From Massariosphaeria phaeospora (Eukaryota > Ascomycota > Dothideomycetes > Pleosporales): DNA of 64,000 nt. Shown one piece after another: positions 40,769 to 50,399 of the stretch. Numbering within the stretch: the stretch's first letter is position 1; every line of letters begins with the position of its first letter. Location of the stretch: NCBI GenBank assembly GCA_011032825.1, contig JAADJZ010000014.1, positions 682,001 through 746,000 on the forward strand, read 5' to 3'. A program made the translations under genes and the position numbers. The notes under the pieces were generated by a model. That model was not told the origin of the DNA. It searched no databases and worked only from the letters and a program-made list of their open reading frames with translations.

Positions 40769-40897
40769 CTACATCACCGTGCACGGGATGCAAGCGCAGC
40801 AGCAGTCGTCGGTGCTGAAACATGAGCACTTGATAGGCCCAGTCTTCACGATCGACGTCGTGGTGGAGGTGACGGAGCCTTTCGTGGATGCGGGCAT
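40769..40897 (-). CDS. possible 42-aa cysteine-rich peptide
   Basis: An ATG at 40897 with A at -3 opens a 42-codon frame ending at a TAG at 40769-40771. It begins MPASTKGSVTSTTTS and ends in a dense cysteine cluster, KCSCFSTDDCCCACIPC, with seven Cys in 16 residues. Such clusters can bind metals, as in fungal metallothioneins, but the spacing does not match one I know. A frame this short arises easily by chance and there is no signal peptide. It is recorded only because the cysteine density is extreme. Confidence 0.2.
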   Translation of the reverse strand: MPASTKGSVTSTTTSIVKTGPIKCSCFSTDDCCCACIPCTVM

Positions 40898-41058
40898 GGT
40901 TTCGTCGAGGTAGTGTTCGGAGTCGGGACGAAGGCACGAAGCTGATCTGCGGACTCGGGAGATATGTTGAAGCGTAGAGTTGCGTTCGGTAGAGGCTTGA
41001 TGCAAGGAGGTAACGCTACAGTATCGGTGTGCACTGTGACGCTGTCAGTTCCCGTCCC

Positions 41059-41102
41059 ATATACTCCGTACGCCCGCCCCATATACTCCGTACGCCCGCC
41101 CC
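41059..41102. repeat. perfect 22-bp tandem duplication
   Basis: The unit ATATACTCCGTACGCCCGCC plus CC occurs twice head to tail with no mismatch. Each copy holds TACTCCGTA. The same nonamer appears inverted at 41118-41126. Confidence 0.9.
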
Positions 41103-41628
41103 ATCCCGAACTCCTTATACGGAGTACTCACAGTCCAGTTCCAAAGTGCGACGCTGCAAAAGACGTACGTGGAGCGAAAACGGCAGGAAAACTGAGGATA
41201 AGACAGACCAAGAAGAAGGCGAAGGTGAGATAAATAATACGTGATGGAGTGATTGCCGCCCTGATTGCTACCTCCTGCCACTGCCGCCCGGACTAACCTG
41301 CGACGGCTTGGCGCAGCCGAGGCGATGACGTTGCCTGTAGTGGCGGTGTAAGCGTGCTAGTGGCGCGCGGCAATCGTATCGAGTTTCTGAACTCTGGTAC
41401 TATTAACAGTAAAAGTCTACTAGGATGATATGGGAATCGTGATTGATGAACATGAACATGGTACCTATGGTGGCAGTGCACCGGGAGTGCCCATTAAGCC
41501 CTGCGACACATTACAAACCCATCCGCCAGCCCTATGAAATTGAAACTGGACATGTGGGCATGGGTATTGAAAGTATCAAATGTGAAGAGAAAAGCATCAT
41601 AATGAACATGACAGCTTCTGCTGCGCCT

Positions 41629-43223
41629 CTAAACGTCCCTCCAAATAGGCTCACCACGCTCGTACGGCGTTTTGACAGCTATGGAAGACTTAGCCCAATC
41701 TAGTCTGTTTGGAGGGGGTCATTTGCTTACCATTCATATCACTAAACGGGTCGTCGTCGTCTTCCTCCGGCTCACTATCCGTTTCCACTTTCTGCTTTCC
41801 TGCTGCCGGAGCTGGAACTGGTGGCATTGGTACGCTAGTTGGCCGTGGTGGTTTTGCTGGCGGAGCTTCTTTGATGCTCAAACCAGCCATCGAAGCGGAA
41901 GATGTGTGTGTAGAGTCGTGCTCGGGCTCACTGTCGCTATCGTCATCGACGCTCTTGTCCATAATCTCAAACGCCATTAAGCCCTTTACAAGCTCGTCGT
42001 TGGCGCTTAGAAGGCTGCCGATGTACTGGTCGGATTCGACGAGTTGGATATAACGCAGAACCTGGCGACGGAGCAGTTTGCAAGTTTCGAACCGCTGCAT
42101 GACTTCCGGGTTATCGCTGACGCGCTGCACTTCTCGGTTTATAAGCTGTAGTCCATTCATCAGATTAGTACTGGCTACAGATGCGGAAGCGATGGTTTCA
42201 AGAAGTTGGTGCTTCTCCTTCTCCAGATTGAACGGCTTGCCACGATTTTTCTTGTCTTTCTTGTCCTTTCTAAACAGCGACGAGCTGGGCGTTGGCGCAC
42301 TACCAAGAGCAACTGCTCTACCGGAAGAAGATGATGCTTGTGGGAACTGTGCTGGCGGTTCATTTTGACGCGTCGCTGGCGGGGACCTAGGAGGAGAAGC
42401 TGCTTCGTTCTCCCGTTCGGCTTCGGCTTCGTTTTCACTGACGACTCGAGATTGATGCGGTTGAGGTCGTCTTGTATGCGGAAGTTGTTTGTACAGGGTC
42501 GCAACTCTCTCGAGACCTGGAGCGCCTTTGTATGCCACAGCCCATTGGCGGAACAAGACATTGGCTTTCTGTCGTACTTCAGAGTCAACAGTATCGTCTT
42601 TCACTAAGAGTCTTAGTCGTTCAAGGAGGGCCTCATCCGCGAACGTCTTCTGAAATCTGCTCCCAGCGTTCTGTATCAAGCCGTCCAATATGATAAGAGC
42701 ACGAAGCTGTCGATGTGCGTTTCCGTACTTCCTAAGCTCCCAATCAGAACGGAGAGCAGCCTGTGGAGTGGCGTGGCCTACAGTTTCTTCCGAATAGCAC
42801 GAGCGGCTTCGGTAGGTCCCGAATCTTGGATCCGTACGACCTCGATGAGATCGACCAGGCCACCGAGGTCCTACAAACTTTAGCCATGTGATACTAAATG
42901 TCCTAGAGTAGAAAACCTTACGTTCTCTTCATACTGCTCGCTGGCCAAACGGTCAATCTGCACAGTTACAGCGGAGAAAGGCTTTCTCTATGTGAAACCT
43001 GTCAGTATATTGTATGTGTAAAGTGAGGTTGTAAGAATGGGATTGTAAGACATTACAAGTAACTAAAGTTATCGATCGCTTGTTTGTTATGGGTACTGGA
43101 TCAGTCGCAGTGTTTTGTTTTGGACGTAGGAATTTTAACTATGACGAGAAGATGGAAATACGCCAAATAACGTCCTGGTTGAGAGGGGATGGCACAACGA
43201 CAGTTGTCAAAGCTTACCGGCAT
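41629..43223 (-). CDS. LSB5: LSB5-like VHS-GAT endocytic/actin adaptor
   Basis: Adaptor linking the actin machinery (Las17/WASP, Sla1) to ubiquitin and Arf in endocytosis. Five exons: 43223-43218, 42987-42922, 42870-42782, 42731-41731, 41678-41629, giving 403 aa. Exon 1 is only six bases (ATGCCG); joined to exon 2 it reads MPRKPFSAVTVQIDRLAS. The VHS domain covers about residues 5-150 (DLGGLVDLIEVVRIQD, YGNAHRQLRALIILDGLIQ). A GAT domain lies at about 195-290 (NLMNGLQLINREVQRV, YIQLVESDQYIGSLLSAND). An acidic/proline-rich tail follows, with EEDDDDPFSDMN. The last intron (41730-41679, GTAAGC donor) is inferred because splicing gives NAVKTPYERGEPIWRDV, which resembles other fungal Lsb5 ends. 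Reading through gives a different 12-residue tail that also stops cleanly. Confidence 0.85.
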
Positions 43224-43733
43224 ATTGGAATGTTATAAGATCAAGCTCTCACAGTGAGCGCTGATTGTTGAATGGTTTACTAGTTACAGTGCGGATCACC
43301 TTCGCTTGCTGTAACGTCGGCGGGTTCCCAAGTTTCGGTACTCCAATGAACAGCGGAGTATATGAGTGAGCTGATGGTAGTCGACGAGGATGCCACGAGA
43401 CCGAGGAAAGTAACGAAGACTAGGAGAGTGCCCCGCAGGACTGGATATATGTGAAAGACAGTGAAAACTGCGCAGTGAATGTCTGGAGTGAAAGATTGGT
43501 GAAAACGCGTACAGGTATTCACGGTGGAAATAGACTCCAGTCAGCTAGTGAGGTGGTTGTTGAAGTAATGTCCTGATACCGAAAGAGCCGCGTGCCTGGC
43601 CGCATTTGGGTTGGTGGGGCAGTGCTTAGTCACACCCCACTTGCCGCTTCACATTTTAGCTTCGCCTTCACCGGGAGTCTTCACATACCACTCCACCTTC
43701 CGCAGAACCGCCAACGCGCTTGCACTTGCCGCG
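43224..43733. promoter_or_regulatory. divergent promoter region LSB5 / 566-aa gene
   Basis: These 510 bp lie between two divergent start codons and should contain both promoters. An 80-codon hydrophobic open frame (43280-43522 minus) starts at GTG and was not accepted. Confidence 0.5.
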
Positions 43734-45514
43734 ATGACGACTGATCGTGGCTGGGCGTCTGGAGACGATCCGCGACGGGGACAAGGTGACGCGTGAGCAT
43801 CCCAAGTGTACACAGCATCGCCTTTACCCTCGCCCCGTTCTCTCCAAGGAGGAGTACTGATCTGGAGCATAGTGCCTCCATAGAAAATTCATCCTCGCCG
43901 TCACGGTTTACGCCCATCAACGAGCGTAATTCCTCCCCGCTACTCTCATCTAGTACCACCCACCAATCGTCCACTACGCGGCCTAGAAAGAAGCGCAACT
44001 CAGCTGTCGCTCGGTATCTCGGACTAGGTTCTGAGACCGAACCTGCACACCTAGCGAACTATACTTCTCAAGCCCCGAATATACTACCGGTAGCCACCTC
44101 TAGGGAGATTCGTCGCAAGCGTCCGCGGAAGGTCCAGGATGATGAAAAGGCTGGATTGGTACCAGATAGGGCTCCGAAGCAGAGACGGATCTCAGATGGC
44201 TTTCCAATCTCGAAACCTGCCGTCAGACAATCTCTCACCTATAAATATGGCGAAGGGAATACTCTCCCGGATTCTTCGCAGACTGCAGCATCGAACTTCT
44301 CAGGTCCCCTGGCTGCTCTTTCAGATGTCACTGTGCAGCAACAAAATAGGTCCAGGTCGATCGATACGCTCATTTCTTCTGCCACGTTAGCTTCGGCGCC
44401 CAGCATCCGCACTCAAAGCTATGATACTACACCTGGTCGTACTTCTAATGAAGTCGTTGCCATGGATGTCTCGTCTCGAAGCAGGAGGCATCTTGCAATG
44501 GCAGGGGAATCCAGCATGGTTACTAGAGCATCTAAGAATTCCTTCCAAAGGCCTCCAGAGAGGGGCCTATACTCTTACCCGATTGCCCGTCGAGATTCGA
44601 GTTCGTTCAATCGATATAGAGATGACCCAGTGTCCCTAGCAAAGTCATCGTCTTTTAATGACGGAAATCCACCCTCGGTCGAGGACTTCGACGACGGAAT
44701 TGACGACATTTTAGGTGCGATAGATCTGGAACATCTGACAAATACGGAGTGGCCTAACGACGGCCTCCCTGGTAGACACCCTTCTCACAACGATGTTTTC
44801 AATGACGGGCTCGATGACGACGATCTCCGCGATCTTCTGTTGCTGACTTCTGACCCAAATGAAGACTCTAATTCAACTCAGAGTTATGGCCACGATCAGG
44901 CGCATTCCCACAAAAAGGATCTATCTTCTGCGTCCAAGGAGAACGTCCCCCCTCTGAAAGCTGCTGCAACTGCAACAAGCTTTCGCAGCCAATACGTTTC
45001 GCCTTTCATTCGAAACCAACGTGTTGATATTGGAGAGGAGAATAGGAGTGATGCCGAAGTTCGTAAACCGATCATCAGGCCGCCTTTTCCTTCTCCTGTT
45101 CGTGACCGTTCGCCGATTGTCGGCCTCTCCTCTGACACGCGGTTACGAACATGTTTTCGCATTGGAGAAGCCATCAACACTGGACATCTCGCACTAAGAC
45201 ATGGTGAAAACATTCTGCTAGAATTATACGCCAAAGTCCACAGCTCCGAACGAGACGATCTGAAGCAACACTTTGTCTTTCGTGATTTATTCCACAGCAA
45301 ACCACCCTTCCTTAAAGCAACGTATGATGCAGCGATCTGGATGTCTGTGGAGCTATACAATTACGACAGCGGTCGACTTTTGCAAGACGGCAGGATGTGT
45401 CGGTGCATTGGTAAGATGAAGCGGGAGGGGAATGGATATGTTCTGACAGTTCTGAACATCTGGGAGACTACCTGGGACGACATATCCTGGGTGGAGGGCA
45501 TTATCAATCCCTGA
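43734..45514 (+). CDS. conserved-looking ascomycete protein with C-terminal domain, unknown function
   Basis: Exon 1 43734-43792 and exon 2 43873-45514 give 566 aa, starting MTTDRGWASGDDPRR. The intron (43793-43872) has a GTGAGC donor; without it the frame has no usable ATG. The first 420 residues are polar and probably disordered, rich in Ser, Asp and Arg, with basic patches such as RRKRPRKVQ that may be nuclear signals. Acidic DGIDDILGAIDLEHL and GLDDDDLRDLLLL resemble short interaction motifs. The last 130 residues look folded (LRTCFRIGEAINTGHLALR, FVFRDLFHSKPPFLKATYD, MCRCIGKMKREGNGYVLTV, NIWETTWDDISWVEGI). The strand pattern could fit an OB-like or similar small beta fold, but I cannot name the family. 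Probably nuclear. Confidence 0.75.
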
Positions 45515-46202
45515 ACTAAGGCTATCGCAGCAGGCCTTGTCTACGCCTGTGTAGATGTGGAGAAGGCTCCGTTGATCTGGCTGTTGTTCCAGATCGCGGC
45601 GGGAGCGGTTGTGACGGAGACACTTGTTAGGCGCATTGCAAGTTGCTGCTCGATGATATGGTAGAAGAAAAGGTTTTGGCAATCCTGAGATCTATTTTAT
45701 TTATGACTCTTCAACTATCTGAACCTACACCACGTTACTGAACAGTGAGTATCTAACTCGCGAGGTTCCGGGGCACCTTGTAGCAAAATTTATCCCCGAT
45801 ATTATAGAAGATTTCGCGATCCTTTTGACGACCTAGGAGTTTTTAGCAATAGGTAATAGTCTACTCCTATATTGCTGAAGCCCTATTGTATCTAGCATAC
45901 AAGGCATCGTACATTAGGCTGGTAGAGGCTTACCTAGGTGCGCATCGAGAACGAATTATAACAGGGCGGTGGGGGCGTGGGAAGTGACCCCTCAGGCCCG
46001 AGGTGCCCAGCCCCAGAAGGCCCTCACGTGACGCAGCAGCGACCTCGTCATGTAAGCACGTCCCCGCTCTCATAACCTCAACCTTAGGTAGAACATACGA
46101 CATGAAACGCGCGTCGCGCCTAGCTACCCAACGTCGTCTGCGCCTGTCTGTTATGCTCAAGCCCCCATCGCTGCTGCTAGTGGCTCAGTTGCCTCATTCG
46201 AA
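45515..46202. other. intergenic region, AT-richer
   Basis: These 688 bp lie between two plus-strand genes. The left two thirds (about 45670-45940) are AT-rich and hold no open frame of note. The promoter of the next gene is expected at the right end. Confidence 0.5.
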
Positions 46203-48206
46203 ATGTTCACCCCAATGATGACGCCTCCGGTCGTCCACAGTCGGCTCGAATCCACAAACGAAAACGAAGAAGCCGCAGCCGGCCCCAAGCCTCCAGTACG
46301 CACACCGCAGAAGTCGAGGTCGCCGAAAGGGCGTTCTCTTTCGGACAGTACGCCTCGCCTCGAACCGTCACCCAAATTTCACGAGCCTCTCCGCACGTCC
46401 AAAGATGATCACACCATCATATCCAGTCCACGCACTCCCCGCCGGCCAGACTTGCTCTCCAGGGGTTTATCACTACAGATGCCATCGCAAGAGATGCCAA
46501 TGCCCAGTCCTGCTCACTTTGCAACACGCGTACCTCTGTCTCCGCAATTAGACTCGCGTAACACGTACGCTTCGCCCTCGTCCATCCTACCGCGTCGATC
46601 GAGAGGAGCCGAATATTCTAGAGCGTGTACCAATCTCCACCACTCGACACTCGCGTCTTCTCCAGACTCCTCGCCTACTATAACGCAGAAAGGATTGATG
46701 ATACCATCAAGGCAGGCACGGGCGAACTCGATGATGTTAGACTCACCGAACGTCAGCATGCACTCCGCCTGGGGCAATGTCGACAGGACCGCGGCTTCGA
46801 GCTCGGTGGGCAGCATAAACATGCTTGGATCGGACGATTCGAGTACTAGCTCTGATGAAGGCGAGATGATGGATCCCGAGGACAATGATGACCCGATGCT
46901 CATAACTCCGCAAGCCATGAAAGCGAGCAGCACGCCCTTTGGAGGACCCATCACAGGAACAAGCTCTGGCGCATGGTCGAACATATTTTCTCCTGGAGGC
47001 CCACCTACGTTTGTGAGCTTCCAACGTGCACGATTGCGGAAGGGTAGAAGTCGCAAAAGTTCTAGTTCTGCAAGTGGTCATAGTTCTATGGCTAGCCCTG
47101 GCCCAGCATCGCCCCCAAATGGGAAAGCAGAGGCACTATTTGCTAGAGAAGCAGCCATCCGGAAGGCCGGATCGCGAAGGGAGAGTCTATCGCTGTTCAC
47201 GAATGATCTCCAAATCTCCTCCGGGAATGATAGCGGCGACGAGGCAGTTATGATACCACGGACACCTGGTGTTGTTCGCAGGCCGGTTACTCGGCGGGGT
47301 AACTTATTGGTGGGTGTCTTTATCACCATAGGTTTCAAGCCGTACTGACCTTTCCAGCCGAAGTCGAGACAATTTGGACGAATAAAAGCAGAATTAATCG
47401 AAGAATTAGCACCCGTGGACAGCGAATTTCGTCGTGAAGCGGAAGTCATTCGCCAAGTACGAGAGAGCGACGTCGATCTAGAGCTGACCTCAGGCACAGC
47501 GCAATCGTCGCCCACATTGCTCCCCGCCGTCCCTGGACTCGATGGCCCGCTCGAAGGAGTTCCCGAAGAAGACAGTGAGAGTAACATGAGTCTCGACAGT
47601 TCAGCAGCGAAAGGATTGTTTGCTGCATTTAGCATAGGAACTACGAGAAATCCTAATGGAAGAGCCTTGTGGAGTCGCTTAGAACATTCAGCGCAGACAC
47701 CACCGCCGTCGTTCCCTCGTGCTGGGTCTTCTGCGTTTAGTGAGGACATGAACATGGATTCACCTATTGTCTCATCAAGCTCCACGTCGCTACCTTCTGC
47801 TTATGCCACCGCTCCACCGGATCAGCATGACGGTCATGGGTGGTTGTCAAGATCATCCACGCCGCAGCCAGTCGCTCCCTTGAACGCTGTTGACGGGTTG
47901 AAGAAGTCAACCAAGCGACGGCGAGATGACGACCTAGACGGGAACTCTATCAAACGCCGCGCCGTGTCCCCAGGAGTCAGCGTGCAGAACAGTCCAGTGC
48001 TATCACAGTCCCCCGCACAGCGCGATGCAAACCTCTGGGGAACAGCAAAGGCGAGCAGAGAGAACTCGACAGGAAGCCATGTTGGGGGGGAGCGATCGAA
48101 CAGCGGGGGCAGCGTGAGCATGACTCCGTCGTTAGGTCCTAAGAGGATCGGTCTACAGGGCATGACCGATGCTCACGATGGTTTTATGAAGATGAGTATC
48201 GACTAG
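46203..48206 (+). CDS. large disordered Ser/Pro-rich protein, unknown function
   Basis: Exon 1 46203-47309 and exon 2 47358-48206 give 651 aa, beginning MFTPMMTPPVVHSRLES. Most of the chain is low complexity with many SP/TP sites (SSPRTPRRP, PMPSPAHF, IPRTPGVVRRP), so it may be a substrate of proline-directed kinases such as CDKs or MAPKs. A short ordered block spans the splice: RRGNLLPKSRQFGRIKAEL, then APVDSEFRREAEVIRQVRES. I have the impression that this RGNLLPK block is conserved among filamentous ascomycetes but cannot attach a function. Basic clusters (KKSTKRRRDDD, SIKRRAVSPG) suggest nuclear import. The end is GFMKMSID. A regulatory or transcription-related role is possible but unproven. 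Confidence 0.8.
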
Positions 48207-48680
48207 GGAGAGATCCAATGTTGGGATCGTGTATCATTCACTCGGGGCCAATTGTTGTAACCGAGCGCGGCGTCTGGGCCCGGGACGGTAGACTGGACTG
48301 GTTACGGAGTCATAACGGCCATGATACCTATTGTAATATCTCCTCAGAGGGGGAGAAGGCACTGGGATTGTCCACTATCCAACGTACCGTTACAGATTCT
48401 ACTAGTACCTAAAACATCTGGCAATTCTACACGATGTTGTTCAGTTCTTCCATCTCTAAACAGCCTTCTCCCCATAGTGATTGTTGTTGTAAAGGTGGTA
48501 CGTGGGCTTAGGTGAATACCTAGATAGTCGCGGCTTTTGCCCAATCACAGCGTGCGCTGGTCCCTGCCCTGAACCCCTCGCCGCCAAGGCCTCCGGCTTC
48601 AGCTCCAAACAGAGCCACACACTGCTGTGCTCCAGCTCTTGCAGTTACCACTGATTTTGCGAACCCATACGGTCGCCACA
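48207..48680. other. intergenic: CAP1 promoter
   Basis: These 474 bp lie between two plus-strand genes. They should hold the 3' UTR of the disordered-protein gene and the CAP1 promoter. No distinct motif was seen. Confidence 0.5.
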
Positions 48681-49683
48681 ATGTCCAAGGCAGCGGCTCT
48701 ATCCTCTTTCGTGCAGAGCACACCACCTGGCGAGGTAGGTTGATACTGCACCCCACCGACCGAACGGACCTACGTTAACCCCACCAGCTTGCCGATGTCA
48801 CCAAAGGTACGACGAGACCCTCTCGAATATACTTCAATCGAAGCTCTGCATCACAATTCGCGCATGACCGTCCGTTGACCTTGTGCAGCTATCAAATCAA
48901 TCCTCGGAAACGACTCGGTACAGAACGAGCTCGAACCAGCGTTCCAGACCTACAACGAGGAGCAGTTCTCAACCACCAAACTTCCAGGCAGCAGCAACGA
49001 GGTGCTTGTCAGCCCGTATAACTCTCTGGGGGATGGCGTGTACTACGACGTGGAAAGCCAAAGCTCATTCAAATTCGACCATGCGACTCAGAAAGCGAGC
49101 AACGTCCAAACGTATGCACTGGAGTCAAACCACTCAGACGTAGTGTATGCGCTATCGTTGACGAAGCTTTTGGCAGCCTTGCTAACGTGTGTGTAGTAAA
49201 AGCCTCGTCAAGAGCTTAGGCACACACGCGACCGAGCACTACCCCAAGTCAAGCATAGGCGTATACCCCGTCGAAGACGACTCGCAGCTCGCCATCATTA
49301 CCGTCGCAAGCAAATACTCGCCCTCCAACTTCTGGAACGGCCGGTGGCGCTCTCAGTACATCTACACGCCTTCGTCGGGCTCCATGACCGGCGCCATCAA
49401 GGTGGACGTGCACTACTACGAAGATGGAAACGTCCGGCTTCTCACAAACAAGGAGGTGTCGCTGTCTGTAGGGTCGGCGGCGAAAGCCCCGGAGATCATT
49501 AGGAAGATTGCGGATGTGGAGAGGAAGTACCAGGAGGATCTGAACAAGGCGTTTGGCAGTCTGTCCGAGGGCGCGTTCAAGAGTCTGAGGAGACAGCTTC
49601 CGATCACGAGGCAGAAGATTGAGTGGGAGAAGATCAGTGGATATAGGCTTGGGCAGGATATCGGGGGTGGCAGGACTAGGTGA
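48681..49683 (+). CDS. CAP1: F-actin capping protein, alpha subunit
   Basis: Alpha half of the CapZ heterodimer, which caps barbed ends of actin filaments, notably in cortical patches. Four exons: 48681-48734, 48788-48806, 48889-49144, 49197-49683, giving 271 aa, the normal length for the family. It starts MSKAAALSSFVQSTPPGE. Family blocks are SPYNSLGDGVYYDVESQSS, then SPSNFWNGRWRSQY, the CapZ-alpha signature, and GAIKVDVHYYEDGNVRLLT. The C-terminal actin-binding tentacle region is included. The third donor must be GTATGC at 49145: the GTAGTG or GTGTAT sites just before it would put a stop at the next junction. Exon 2 is only 19 bases. Confidence 0.94.
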
Positions 49684-50399
49684 GGGATCCGCATGGGCGA
49701 TACCATATCACATCCATATGGCAATCCAGTAGGGCATTAGATCGAGCTGGCCTGGAGTGTTTTATTGGCCTCGTGCGTACAACCGCAGAGTCCGCATGTA
49801 TCGAGCGTAATTGTTCGAGTTTGGCGCATCATGGGAATTCATATCAAGATTCTAGCTACATGAAATGATGCTGCTCGAAAGCCAAGCGCGTTCACCCTAC
49901 GTTCGTACCTCCATAAGCCCTTTAGACATTACTCAGTATACTAGATACAGCTGAGCTTTGTGAAGACAGAGATAAACTACCTACCTTTTGCTAGAAACTC
50001 CTACACTGTCAAGAGGATTGCCTGAAGTAAGTCTACCGCATAGTCGGATAAGTTAGTTTTCTAGGTCGAGTTGGCAAAAATCGGGATTACACGCTGAACA
50101 GATAGACGGCAGTAAACTGGAATTTTATATTACTCTAAGTAGCCTTGAAGGAGCAATCTTTTTGAAAGCCTGTTAAAGCCTAGAAAATCGGACATATGCC
50201 AGTTGATACGGCATCTTTATCAGCAATGACTTTTGCTAGGGGGTGACAGCCTCAGCCACCAGCCACTCTCCATCGTTTCTGGGGCAGCCTAACAAACGCT
50301 ACTATTTAGTCTGGTTTTCACCATCTAAATGATCATGCATGCTAGTATATTCGCGCCCGAGCAAGCTCACGTTCTAGGCCTACGATCTCTTCCGCCGGC
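49684..50399. other. convergent, AT-rich intergenic region
   Basis: These 716 bp lie between the CAP1 stop (plus) and the NF-X1 helicase stop (minus). The stretch is AT-richer than the flanks and has no open frame of note. No repeat or RNA gene was recognised. Confidence 0.5.

Larger units (their letters stand above)
40247..41628. other. intergenic region with tandem repeats and a possible tiny Cys-rich ORF
   Basis: These 1.4 kb hold the promoter of the membrane protein and the LSB5 3' region. They contain a two-copy 22-bp repeat at 41059-41102, an inverted TACGGAGTA nearby at 41118-41126, and a 42-codon cysteine-rich open frame at 40769-40897 (minus) listed separately. No larger gene was found. 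Confidence 0.5.

Noticed and set aside
43280..43522. 80-codon hydrophobic frame in the LSB5 divergent promoter
   Set aside because: No ATG; it begins at GTG and occupies promoter sequence.
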